A stretch of DNA of 64,000 nucleotides from Atrina japonica. Its lineage: Eukaryota; Mollusca; Bivalvia; Pterioida; Pinnidae. Positions 23,321 to 35,285 of the stretch are shown here, piece by piece. The stretch covers positions 186,001 through 250,000 of the forward strand of contig BROG01000798.1 in assembly GCA_030159075.1 (NCBI GenBank), written 5' to 3'. The notes below the pieces were generated by a model that was given only the letters and a program-made list of their open reading frames with translations, did no database searches and was not told where the DNA came from. Positions within the stretch are counted from its first letter, which is position 1; every line of letters starts with the position of its first letter. Both the position numbers and the translations under genes were made by a program.

Positions 23321-23501
23321 AAGAATGGGGACCTGTAACTTAGGACCAAATCTGCTCAGGTCTTTATGATTACCTCTAGAGATAGTGCAGACACCTTAGT
23401 TGTTGTTATAAGTATCATAATTTGTCTTTGTAAATGTAGCAGACATTTTTTTTTTCAATGTATATCTGAGTCTTATTTGAAAATATGCGACTTTACCTTA
23501 A

Positions 23502-23835
23502 CCCTTTGACTGTTACATTACTAGAGTCAATATAGGCCCTTACTGCTGCATTAATTATTTGTAATTAACAGAAATTGAGATACACGTTTTGATTTCAGAT
23601 AATTCAAAAAGTGAACAAGATACAGAGATAAAACATACATCATAATGTTTGTTGTTGTTTATACTTTATAAAGATACTGTCATATCTTAATTATTGTGTC
23701 ATTGTCACCTGTACAGGTGAAAACCCTGTATGACAACATCTACAATGATGAGTCTGAGACACAACTTTAGTTGTACGTAGCACTGGGTGCCTATTAATGG
23801 TGGCACAAAAATAGTTGTGCGTAGCAGTCTAAGGG
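23502..23835. mobile_element. piggyBac-type MITE, 334 bp
   Basis: It is flanked by TTAA on both sides (23498-23501, 23836-23839), with inverted ends CCCTTTGACTG and CAGTCTAAGGG. The TTAA target and CCC start are the piggyBac hallmark. The interior is non-coding. Confidence 0.78.
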
Positions 23836-24151
23836 TTAAGACCCGAGGTATAGTAACGTTGATAAAACGGTCCTAAGTTTTGTCTTACGATCAAATAACT
23901 TAAGACTTACAACTTAGTACTTCTTGATTAAACATTCCCACTTCACCCAGGAAAGCTACTTTTGATATGCTGATATGTATTTAGACTACACTAGAATTAA
24001 TTTTGTTTTATTATGCTATTTTTTTTATTAATTTAGGCAAGTATCTTTGTCTTAATTGTGATACTGTAATTATTGTTGTTGTCTTCATAATTAAAATCAC
24101 TTTATCTTGAAACTTCTCTTGTTGTCTATAAAAAATCTACTAGTCTTCAAT

Positions 24152-24493
24152 TAAAGCTGTGTTTACCAAAAAAAAATTTTAAATATTTCTACTTTTACTT
24201 CTTGTACTTAATAACAAATATGAGCTATACACATGCATAAAATATCTTATATTCCTAAATATTTTGTGAAAACAAAGTAGTCTGGTGTGGTATTGATATA
24301 CAAAAAGTAAGGTTGAGTTTATAAATTGCAATTGAAATATTGCCAATCATGGGTTTCTCAAGCAATTTTCACAAAATATAATGGAATTTAAAAACTTTTA
24401 TACGTGTGAATTGAAATTTTTTTGGTATTGTATTTCAATCTAAGTCATAAAAATAGGAGAACTGAAATAAAACAGTTAATGCACCTTTAATTA
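24152..24493. mobile_element. MITE family X, copy 1
   Basis: Ends are roughly inverted (AATTAAAGCTGTGTTTACC and CAGTTAATGCACCTTTAATT). The interior words GAGCTATACACATGCATAAA, AAGTAAGGTTGAGTT and GGGTTTCTCAAGCAATTTTC recur at 61743-62054 and 62205-62520, and in altered form at 39225-39500. It is about 340 bases long and non-coding. The superfamily is not known to me. Confidence 0.72.
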
Positions 24494-26382
24494 CAAAAAA
24501 AAACACAAAAAAAACTACAAATGTAGTTAGTAACTCAATGGCAAGTCTGGTACCTTACAAATGGAAAGTATTAGTTAGAAATTGTGCTCTAAGTCATAAA
24601 GGTTTACCTGCCTCTTCTGCTCACACATAACTAAAATTACACGGCATATATGTACTATGATTTTTAGCTTAATATAAAAAAGTCCTGTTGTTATTGTTTA
24701 CAAAAATGACCTGTGTTGGACTTAGTCTATTTTTAATGCTGTGGTTATGAAAAGTGGTTGAAGTCCGGTAAATATTAGGAGGATATAAGATATATTAGAT
24801 TAACCTATAGTTTGACAAATGATTTAGCACAAGATAGTCTAGAGTTATGGTTAGATTCACAGGCAAAGTTATCTATCATCCTGTGAGGGAAGGTCTGACA
24901 TGTCAAAGCCAAAATTATGTTCAGCTTCTTGAATAGCATTTACTTTTGAAACCCAGTGTAACAAGCTGGTGGAAAAACACAGCAACCACACAACAGGATA
25001 TAAGATTAATTTATTTAGAAAATATAAAGTAATTTATTGTTAAAAGAAACAGAAGAAAATAATTTTGGACATTTGTACAGACGACTTTGTTTACAATGGA
25101 TTATTTTTTTTAAATATACATGAAATTAATGAAGCAAAATTATGGAACCAATGTCACATGATCACAATAAGTTTCACGTTACACGGATATGATATAACAT
25201 TGGGTATATAGGACTCGCGTATGATACTGAGAGTTATTCCCCTTGAGATGTGCGCACTACACAGTCGAACACTTCATTCTGAAAGTACAACTGAGGACAG
25301 AAAATAAATTTTGTATTTGTATGCTGGAAAAAAAATTCAACAGTTAAAATTAATGTAAAATAATTTGGTATTATATAGCAGGTTGTTTAAGCTATTGGAG
25401 ATTTACTTTAAACTTTCTAAACTTCCTTACGATAGATAAATGTAATACTAAATAATAGTGGAGCCTGTGATAGTGACATTTACCCTTGACAAATCAAGTT
25501 CATCGAACTAGAAATCATTTAATCAGTGAGACCAATGTATCTTATGTCTGACATTAATCTCCCTTTCTTCAATCTATTATATACAATTATATGCAGGATA
25601 AACATACCTGTACATAGATATACAGATTTGCACTTACATCCCTGCAGCAAACATACTCATAAACAGTCATAATTATATTTCGTTGATCTCTGTCTGGTTG
25701 ATCGTTTTTCGGTTTTAAAATATTGATGTTACAGACTCCTATTGAACAAAGGCGTTTGAAATGTCGGAAACAAATGTCTAGCCTACGCTATTGAAAATGT
25801 CATAATATGGGAGAATGAGATTTTGTGTAAATAATGCGGCATGTGTCACCGGTTAACAAGCAGTGGTGTGTTAATTCAATTTTTCATTACTTTTAAGGCC
25901 ATAAATTACGACTCTATAAAACATCAAGTACATGTAGCTTTACCAGATTCCTAACTGTGAATGACGAATCAGTACAACTGAAGCATAGAAATTCCAAATT
26001 TGTTTCATGATAAAATGGCCACGCCCCTTCTCAAGCAGTCCTCTATATCATCTCACCTCAAAAGAGAAAGAGATAGAAAAATACATTTATATTACTATTA
26101 TCCCATTTATCTCAAACTTGGAATTGTCACTTATTATCTCGAAATTACCTTTTGCGATTGAAGGTTTACATTTTATATGCAAACATCATTGTATCAAATT
26201 AGTTTTTAAACTGTAAACCGTGGGACAATCATCTCCCGTTAACGACTCATGTGTGAAAGTAACTAGTATAATTAACAGTTGCTTAAAACCAATGTGAATT
26301 AAGCAGTAGGCTACCCAGAGTAGGTCTATTTGTTGTCCAGTAAGAATAGAAAATAAGCCACAGTATGTATATTGATGTTTTT

Positions 26383-26384
<2 letters not shown>
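24494..26384. other. Intergenic stretch, nothing recognised
   Basis: No exon, repeat family or strong motif was recognised. The frame at 26007-26216 has no family features. Confidence 0.45.

Positions 26385-26440
<56 letters not shown>
26385..26440. repeat. (CT)n microsatellite
   Basis: Pure TC/CT run of about 56 bases. Confidence 0.98.
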
Positions 26441-26443
<3 letters not shown>

Positions 26444-27080
26444 ACTACATGCACGGGGTTATTGACACGCAACTTTTAAGAAGATATGTATTGCCCTCCG
26501 GTTTAAACCCAAAACAAACACTTAAAAGATAAGTGTAATGGATCCCTTGTCATTTAAAGAGATTAGGAACTATTTCTATTTCTCGTGTACATTCTGATAA
26601 CAGTAGATCGACTTTATATATAAATGCAGATTTTAAATCGGTAATACCTGACTTCGAAACTGTTTTGTTAACCTTAATCCGTTTTGTGTCCGGACAAAAC
26701 GTTTCATTCTGACACTGCGTGAAGTATAAGTGGATTATATATTTTGTCCCTTAGTCACATTTTGCTGATTCTCCGTTTTTAAAGTTCGAATGTGTATCTA
26801 GATCCACCGATGCGCGGTAAAGCTAGCGAATCAAAAATCAAGTGACTCTACATAATACGAATTGAAATATTTAAAAATCTTTTAAATGTTTATTTTTTTT
26901 ATTTATTATTTTATTTGAAATCTTTATGTTTTTTATTTCTATGCTGCATTCAATATAATGCTCATTATATAATTGCCGTGTTTTTTTCAGTTTACATTTT
27001 TTATTTCCTGCTGGGTGATAGATAAATATAAAATAGTAAGCATGACATCTTAACACAATCATAGGGGTAAGAGGAAAATT

Positions 27081-27499
27081 GTAACGGCTTGTATTGCAAA
27101 GACTAAATTCTATTTGGAAAGATAGCGTTTGAAAATCAAAGAAAAAGAAGGGCGGAAAGTTTTAATTTATTCATTAATTTTACCTCTTTGACTTTTCTAT
27201 GGGGCGCTGTTTTCCTTTTTAATACCATTTAATGATATCACTCTTTCGAATAGGTGATATAACTCATTCAATAAGTGATATCACTAGTTCCAATAGGTGG
27301 TATCACTTATTCGAAAAGGTGATATCACTTTTAAAAATTCTTAAGTGATATGACTTATTTGAATAGGTGATATCACTTACTCGAAGAGATGATATAACTT
27401 ATTGAATGAATAATTCAAACCTTTCCGCCCTTCTTTTTCTTTGATTTTCAAACGTTATCTTTCCAAATAGAATTTAGTCTTTGCAATACAGGCCGTTAC
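27081..27499. mobile_element. Foldback element with 80-base inverted ends and 5-bp TSD
   Basis: The left end (27081 to about 27162) starts GTAACGGC and the right end (about 27418 to 27499) finishes GCCGTTAC. The arms pair nearly perfectly over about 80 bases, through TGCAAAGACTAAATTC and CTTTCCGCCC. AAATT flanks both sides (27076-27080, 27500-27504). The core holds about eight units built on AATAGGTGATATCACT, itself partly palindromic. No frame is present, so this is a non-autonomous element of unassigned superfamily. Confidence 0.88.
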
Positions 27500-28018
27500 A
27501 AATTCCACCTTTCCGATGGATCTGTATCCGTATTTTGGAATACGATCGCTATCCCTGATATACAACCTACATGTATACCTATTCTATGTAACTTATTAAT
27601 ACCTGGATTAGATAGTTTAATCCCCATACAAATCAGTATAGTTCTAAACAGATTAACTATTATACACCAAGGTCTCCCTATTGTTGGCAATTTTTCAAAA
27701 TAATATTGGTTACGTCACAGTTCTGGAAATGGTAATCAATGGAATATTTACTACCTTTAAATAAACCAGGAAAGAACTTAAGAATTGTCACTTGCGAATG
27801 TGTTCAGTTGGAGACTCTCTGATTATTAACACTATTTCAAACTTTGGGGAACTATACACTGATATTATTCCGAATCCAGGCGTTTTTGGTGGATGTAATC
27901 TGTCACTGTTTAAGGTATGACTGAGATATTCATAGAGTCTAGGTATGAAATTACTAAAATCTTTCATATGGATATGTTCTCAAATTTACAGGAAGAGCAT
28001 GTTTATTGTAATGATATC

Positions 28019-28021
<3 letters not shown>

Positions 28022-28080
<59 letters not shown>
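28022..28080. repeat. (CT)n microsatellite
   Basis: Pure CT run of about 59 bases. The SLSLSL open frame over it is an artefact. Confidence 0.98.
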
Positions 28081-28084
<4 letters not shown>

Positions 28085-28149
28085 AGTATAACCACTGTTC
28101 GGTGTAAGTCAACACGCTCTTCTTAACGATTGTATGTATACGTATTTGC

Positions 28150-28206
28150 ATAATACATACTTACATACATACATACATGCCCACATACACATATAAATAC
28201 ATACAT
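28150..28206. repeat. ATAC-rich simple repeat
   Basis: Imperfect CATA/ATAC units. Confidence 0.85.
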
Positions 28207-29680
28207 TTTTATACAATGTATACACAAAAATATAATTAACCTCCAAATCTCATTATATACCCTAAACCTGTATTTTACGAGTTTACTTTAGCTTACTTTA
28301 AATCAATAAGTCAAAAGTACACGGAGAAAAAAGACAACACTCTAGTAGATATACCTTTAGCAGGTTTATCCGGTAAGAGTGACCCACAAAAGCACAGTGC
28401 TAAATAGACTTACTTAATGAAGCGGCACTAATTAACGAATTAGTTCAGGTATTTCATATAACATACTTTAAATTCTTCGTGAAGACACTTTATACACAGT
28501 GATATAGATAACTCAATATATTAGGAATGATAACATTGTTGAAGTATTGGCACTTTTTGTGACATTGCCAGTCCATTGAAGGCACAAGGCCAGATCAATC
28601 ATCTCTATGTGATGATACCCGTTGATATATCGATATAAATACATTATCTGACAGATTCATTGTAGAAACATAACACCACTTGGTCAGATTTCTTATACAT
28701 GCATGTTGGTAAAAAGACTTAGGGAGAAATTCTTTGGAATTGAACACAGGGCTGTCCAATGCCGAAAACCTGTATATTCCAAAACCAAACGAGATATTAA
28801 TGACAGTCCACAGGAACACTGAGGGTTTTGTATAATATGATATTGGACAACTGAGGCTGAACAGTTTACTTAGATATTGCTGGGCTAACGCAGACTGCTA
28901 AATGCTTTTAAATGCAGTGCATAAACCACGTTCCTTTCTGATACCTCTCTAATCCTTTATGTATTCAGGTCTCATTTTCAAATCGATAATTGTAACCGTA
29001 ATGTTATATATTCTTATATATCAAGGTGGACGTAAAAACAAAATTTAAAATACGACACTACTTCAAGTCAATGACATACGAATTATGTTTTACCTGTAAC
29101 TCGCAATAAAGACAAACTAACACTGTAAAATGCAAAAACAATTGTATCAAGTGTTTTGCAAAATGTCGTAAAATGAAATATGTAAATACAACGCGACACG
29201 GTATGAAATAAAAAAAAAAAGCCGTAACAAGAATGTTTTGTAAGAAAAGTATCCCGAATGGTGAAACATTGCAGCTGTAATTGATTATTTAAACATTGAA
29301 ATTGATTTCCCCCCTACATTATAGAAACACTTTTTGTCCAATCACAATATTGTAGTGTTACGAAAGTTCTCAAATAGAACTCTCTTTAATGTTGTGTTTT
29401 GAAACGCCCCTTTAAAACTCTTTTGTATGTTCAATAAGGCAACACCTAAGTAAATTCATCTTATTATACCTATACACCGACATATAAGTGAAAGGACCGT
29501 ATCAAAATATCATTATTCGTGTGAGTATTTATGTTGTGCCAAAATCACATAACTGGATTTATTCCCTTTTCAGTTTTCACATAAACTCATTCACCCCGAA
29601 AAGACCACATTTGAACTGGTTTTAGTCATTGATTTACAGATGAATCCACTGTTTTTCAGCAGTTAAAACATGATTATTCT
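28207..29680. other. Intergenic stretch, nothing recognised
   Basis: A minus-strand frame at 28595-28819 is open for 74 codons but has no recognisable domain, splice context or promoter. Confidence 0.45.
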
Positions 29681-29790
29681 AACGGCGGGTGTAACCGGTT
29701 GACAAGTGATGCTTACTCCCCGATGGCGCCTGATCCGACCTGTTGATCTTCAGAAGGTACGTCTTTGTTCAGTATCCACCAAATATGTAT
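29680..29790 (+). repeat. Dispersed short repeat Y, truncated copy
   Basis: GTGTAACCGGTTGACAAG...GATGGCGCCTGATCCGACCTGTTGAT is a diverged match to 31749-31830. It holds only the 5' portion of that repeat. Confidence 0.6.
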
Positions 29791-29959
29791 ACAGTCTCTT
29801 GGATACTTTGACCATCAAGTACACTTTGCTATGTGTACTTTGCATTATTGCTAAACCGAAATATTCTCGATTAAGTTATCTAAATCTATTTTTCTTGAGA
29901 ACACCTTAATACATTAAGTGAGAAAAAAATAAGTTTAACTCTGTAATGTAATAATTTTA

Positions 29960-30690
29960 TTTTGTAAAAATATACTTAATCCTCTTCGAGTATACATACA
30001 CTTAATGCGTCAACAATGTCTCCTCATTAATGTCCTTTGCTGCTCTCCCCATGTGCTCCAGTTGTTACCAGTCTCCCTCATCTATGATGGGACACTAACG
30101 TCTTCCATGCCCCCTCAGTCTACATGGTCTTCCTTTTCCTGGTGGTTCTCACTGCACTGGTCTTCTCGGCATAATTAATACATATCCAAGATAGCACCAA
30201 CCTCTGCGTTTTATCTTTTTTTTTTATATTTATGTCTCCTATAACTGTTCGTTCTGCTACCTCTTTGTTGCTTACCTGATCTTGCCGTCTGACATCAAGT
30301 ATCCTCCTCAAACATAGTTAGACTCTTGTATGATTTAATCTTGGTCTTCCAAGCTTTGCTTATCAAGAAGTTCACTTCCTCTTTGACTTTTTTTGTTCGT
30401 TCTGCTATCTTTTGTTTGCTTACCTGATCTTGACACCTAACATCAAGCACCCTCCTCAAACATAATAAACATAATTTTGTTCTTGTATATATTAATATTG
30501 GTCTTCCAATCAAGAAGTTCACTTATCCAAATGTTCACTTCCTCTTTGACTTTTCTGTTCATTCTGCTACCTTTTTGTTGCCTACCTGATCTTACCATCT
30601 AATTTAAAGTATCCTCCTCAAACGTAATTATGCTCTTGTATAATTTATCTTGGTCTTCCACTCTTTGCTTATCCAGATGTTACCTTCCTC
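29960..30690 (-). pseudogene. Non-LTR retrotransposon RT C-terminal relic
   Basis: Reading the minus strand, 30120-30311 gives RRILDVRRQDQVSNKEVAERT, then a degraded stretch with WICINYAEKTSAVRTTRKRK. This resembles the segment after the RT domain of non-LTR elements (R-x-LDVRWQD-x-VSN, then a GHVLRM-like and a GRP-KTTW-like block). Two further diverged copies of the LDVR-QDQVS segment lie at about 30400-30460 and 30580-30620, so the fragment was tandemly duplicated. Stops and frame changes are present. The clade is uncertain. Confidence 0.6.
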
Positions 30691-31403
30691 TTTGGCTTCT
30701 ATATTTATAATCCCTACACTCCCATAGTACAAAATGTCTCAATTTCCTGTAGCTTTCCCCCATTTTTGCTGTTTTTATTGACATGTCTATTGTGCAACAT
30801 CATCAATTTTTTTTCTGTCAACCTGATTTTCAGTCAACCCTAGTACTTTCTTCTTAAACTAATTCGTCTACCCCTGCATGTGTGAGGCTAAGGAAACTGA
30901 AATAATATTTTCTTTTTCTTGATTGTTTTGCTTAATCTAACATATAATCTCAAAACCAAATTTATTTTAATGCGAGTAAACTATAAACTAAAAATGAATT
31001 AATTGGTCAATTTTTAAGCGAGTTACATTTAGTTAGTTTTCAGACAAGCCAGTCTTATAAAATGAAGGGAAACTAGGTCTAACTGCAAATATCTAGGCTT
31101 ATCTCATTCTATCTGTAACTTGTGTTTCACTAAAATATCATAATTACGTATTAGGTATAAACATTCTTAATTGAAAACTAATTTTAGATTTGTAAATAGA
31201 CACTTTTAAGTTGTCGCATTTATATTTTATATAAAATTCCATTTTAATAGTGTAGAACGACTTTTGATATTTAACTAAGAAAAATCAACCCAGCATGATA
31301 ACCAACTTAGAAACATTGTAATCAATCGCGACACCATAGTCTAAAAAGTCTATATGTACATATAAACATAATACCGAAGTTATATAGTTTTTAAAAATAC
31401 GAT

Positions 31404-31512
31404 TCGGATGAGACAGTAAAAACCAAGGTCCCGTTAAAGAACCCTCACTGCCCAATAGCCGTAATTGCCGGCATAGGCCAAACTGTTAAGCCCTTCACCG
31501 ACATTTGGATTC
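31404..31512 (+). mobile_element. SINE fragment (copy 3, 5' truncated)
   Basis: It begins inside the body at TCGGATGAGACAGTAAAAACC and continues through CCCTCACTGCCCAATAGCCG and CCCTTCACCGACATTTGG. Head and tail are both missing. Confidence 0.82.
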
Positions 31513-31566
31513 ATCTCCATATGAATTTTATGGTCGGTATAATAGTCTTGTTTGCGACTACTCTGT

Positions 31567-31732
31567 AAAATGAAATACGTGGGGAACGAATCCTCGTCAT
31601 AATTGGTACAGACGTCTCAACAACCGCCATCGAACAGGTAACTCAACATTTTACTTAGTTACCTGTTCGATGGCGGTTGTTGAGACGTCTGTACCAATTA
31701 TGAAGAGGATTGTTCCTCACGTATTTCATTTT
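31567..31732. repeat. Long near-perfect hairpin, about 77-bp arms
   Basis: The left arm 31567-31643 and right arm 31657-31732 are reverse complements with about three mismatches or indels, separated by a 13-base loop. The core GACGTCTCAACAACCGCCAT and CGAACAGGTAACT pairs perfectly. No target duplication was identified. It could be a foldback element, a recent inverted duplication or a hairpin-RNA source. Confidence 0.9.
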
Positions 31733-31744
31733 AATTTGACTGTG

Positions 31745-31940
31745 GCTGGTGTGACCGGTCGAGAGGGGATGGTTACTCTCCCATGGCACCCGATCCTACC
31801 TCTTGATTTGAAGAGGTCCGTGTTAGTCCATTTTTTACCAGATTTGTACCTATATCCTGGACATCCTAATGATTTATACCTTGGTATCCAAGACTTTTTA
31901 TATCTTGAGTGGGATGTAAAACAACAATACAACAACAACT
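31745..31940 (+). repeat. Dispersed short repeat Y with SINE-like 3' tail
   Basis: The 5' part matches 29680-29790. The middle (CCTGGACATCCTAATGATTT and TGGTATCCAAGA) matches 40990-41045. The end, CTTGAGTGGGATGTAAAACAACA, is the same tail that closes the SINE copies at 17831 and 44810. It may be a second SINE family sharing the tail; a clear A/B-box head was not found. Confidence 0.62.
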
Positions 31941-33940
31941 ATAAAAATTCGACTTTACACAATATACGGTGATGTAAACTTACATAGACTTCCCTTTAGA
32001 TTCATTTGACCTCCACATATTCGTGTCATTGTTAATATTTGTTTCATTTATAATTTGTAAAGCTTGAGAAAACAAGTTACACATTATTTGTGTTTTATAT
32101 ACAATTTTATCTTCGAAACAGTAACTTTTTTAATGGGAGATGATATAATACCCAGTTGTGTACGAAAAACCCAAATCCAAAAACTGACAGCTAAGCTGAA
32201 TTAGATCAATCAATGTGGCCTGAATTAACCTTTAAGTTGTAAAGTATTTTGAAATAGCATTTCTACAAATCTGAATACATTTCCTGGTTATACAAAATTG
32301 ATCAACAGGAATTTAACGTTTTCTATTCAACGTCCGTTTAGAATATCATGACAGGAGATTATCAGCAAAATCGTTTTGTTTCACGGTATTATAAATTTAT
32401 AAGCTTGTTAGGCCATCTGCGAAAGTTGTGTTACTCTACATTCCGACGTAGAGTCTTTTAGTTTAAACATATTTTATTTCGTAATACAGTGAAATAGTGC
32501 AACAGTTATAACAACATTACAGTAGCCCCCTTAGAATTTACAACATATCAATTTGTTAGAGATGGCGATATAGAGATTGATGTACTGAAATATAGGAATA
32601 TAATAATAATAATAAAAAAACAAAACAAAAAACAAAAAAGGACGAAGGGAAATATAAGGTGAGGGAGGTAGGTGAGAGATTAAGTTAGATAGGAAAAGGT
32701 TGGGACACTTCTTCAAAGTACAATGCGAGATGTATTTTGAGTTAAAACCGTTTGCTGTTTTTAATAAAGTCTTGCACTGCTAACATTATTTGTTCATTTT
32801 CTCGCACTGTAAGGTTTTCAAAACCAAATAGAAGTTTTTCCACTGTAAGAGGTCGGAATATCTGATGCTGGTTTATAAGGATAGCTCTGTGGACAGCATA
32901 ACCTACAGTCTACAATTTAATAGATAATGGGATACATCTTCGGTAGGGGGAACCACACGGACAGGATTGGTAATTAGTTAAATTTACTCTGTAAAAGTCA
33001 TAATTTAAACTGCTGCACATATTACGAAATCTAATTATATTCCATTTTCAATGACCTACATAGAAGTGGAACTTTATCTGTGACGCTCATGTTACGTAAG
33101 ATATATTCAAATTGATTAAGAGTCTTTTATTAACCGTTTTATTGATTCAGACATCTTAAATTTGGTGAACATAATATCGATTCTGGAACGACTATGATGT
33201 TTATCGGTAATCTTTTTCAAGTACCACAAACAAAACTGTGCCCGATTACTTACAACACAGTCCACATATTGACACTGGGGATACATGATTTATTTATCTA
33301 TTGAAAGAAAATCTTTAATCCATTATGCTATGTTTTATCAAGAAATACCGTTTCTAACTACACCGTAAAAACATTCATTCATTTTTGGAGATTTTTTTAT
33401 TTTCACTGTCAAAACCTTCATTGAATTTGGATGTATATTTTACCGTGTTTTATATGATATTTATCTCTCGTCAACAAATAAATGAAAAACTATTGGACAA
33501 AACTTTCTCTGTGTAAATGTTGTCGTAATAATATTTTCACGAAATATTAAGAGAAGAATATAATCTGCGAAAGGTCAACATCCAGTCTCTAGTATCAGTC
33601 ATGTAATAAACAACCAAGCCGTATCTATGATTACCTGAGATATGGATCGTGAAAAGTGTATGTATAAAAGGTTTTTACAAAAGACAGCAGTGGTAGCTTT
33701 AAACATGAATATTGAAATACCTTACCTGTGTAGACAATTTATCTGTTTACTGAATATTTGCTTTTTTATCTACGACGTATCCTATGTTGAGATACTCATT
33801 GAAGTAGAATATACATATTTATCTTTTTATCAGTTTTATATCTCTCTCATTCTATCTCACTTTTATTAACTTTTTCTCACATTCTCACTTTGTCTGCTAT
33901 TCACTTTCTTTATCTTAAATGGATGGCATTAATTGTAAAC
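31941..33940. other. Intergenic stretch, nothing recognised
   Basis: AT-rich sequence with short frames only. A poly-purine/A-rich patch lies at 32590-32700. Confidence 0.45.
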
Positions 33941-33942
33941 TC

Positions 33943-33947
33943 TCTAA

Positions 33948-34000
<53 letters not shown>
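33943..34000. repeat. (CT)n microsatellite
   Basis: CT run of about 58 bases with one interruption. Confidence 0.97.
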
Positions 34001-34005
<5 letters not shown>

Positions 34006-34244
34006 ACCATGTAGGCCTATATATTTAAAACGAGTTTTGTTTTTAATTATTAGTGTAGGAATTGTACGTGTAGATGATAAGTCCAATATTTAGTCTCAAC
34101 ATTGAATAAGTTAACCGATATGTTACAAATGCTATCTTATATTGTCTTGTAATAGTATATAAGCATAGGCTATCTCAGACAAGATGCTTACCTTTACCAT
34201 ACATACATTATTAACTGAGTCTTTTAATTCTTGATATGTTTCAG

Positions 34245-34391
34245 AACGGAGATAAAGAAAATCAATGAACAGTGCGCTCTAGATAATGTAAATATCAATC
34301 GTTCTCGGGTAGAGAAACTTCGAACGTCTCCAGGAAGAAGGTTTTGTCAATATTGTATATCAACAAGTTATACTTTTGCCTCGTATTGTTC
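34245..34391 (+). other. Candidate exon upstream of the LIM gene
   Basis: Flanked by an acceptor-like ATATGTTTCAG and a donor-like TCAG/GTATGA, this 147-base block is open in one frame and includes NVNINRSRVEKLRTSPGRR and CQYCISTSYTFASYC. It is GC-richer and more codon-like than its surroundings. No family is recognised. It might be a 5' exon of the LIM gene or of an unseen gene, or chance. Confidence 0.3.
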
Positions 34392-35216
34392 AGGTATGAA
34401 TGGATATTTTCATTTTAAAGTGCACTCAGAGACGCAAGTAAGTGATTACTAATGCTGCTCGGTATAACATTTGATATAGAAATATGCAGCAGGTCCAAGC
34501 AAGTCGTCACTACAACGACGGTATAGAATCTAATTAAAAACCAAACAGGTTTACCTGATATTCAGGATTTAATATCATTTTACCACAATACGTTTAAAAT
34601 CATGTGTTTTCTTTAAGATGACGGTATTTACAAATATACATACTAGGATACGGATAGCACGTGTGGATGCCCAACGATGTGTGATGTTCCATTCTGTTAT
34701 GTGGACGTGCTAAATACATTGACACATGGATTATTTACTCGAAAAGGCATTGAGCATAAATAGGTGAATCGATCGACGGGTAAACAGACATATTATAGTC
34801 GTGTATATATACATACATACGAGAAAACCACGACGGGACATTCCAGCTATAAATGGTTATCTATTTGAATGACAAAAACATTTTGAAATCAAAACATCGT
34901 CTCCGGTGAAAGTTCAATAGAAATCCATTTTAATTGGAATATATATAGCGTTGAGTAAATGGTCAACCATATGTGAATTTCGTTGTTGTAAAAGAATAGG
35001 ATGCATAACAATTTATTCCTTTATATTGGTGTTGACAATGGCCAAATTGATAATGATCGAAAAAGTAGAGAGGTGTATCAAACTGAGCAATAGCCTCGTC
35101 ATTATTTAGTTGGACTACATACGACTTTTAAGTGAACAATTTATAGAATAAAAGCGATCGACCTAACTTTTTACATCGGATTGAATAAGGTACATTTAAA
35201 TCTTCACGAATAAAGA

Positions 35217-35226
35217 TATATAAAAG
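35217..35226 (+). promoter_or_regulatory. TATA box upstream of the LIM gene
   Basis: TATATAAAAG lies 60 bases before the ATG at 35286. A start near 35248-35252 (within ATCTCAGC) would give a 5' leader of about 35 bases. Confidence 0.55.
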
Positions 35227-35285
35227 GAGCTGTTGTACGTGGTATATCTCAGCAAGCTTATATAGAATAGACAATACAAATCAAA

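Noticed and set aside
28595..28819. 74-codon minus-strand frame
   Set aside because: No domain, splice or promoter evidence.
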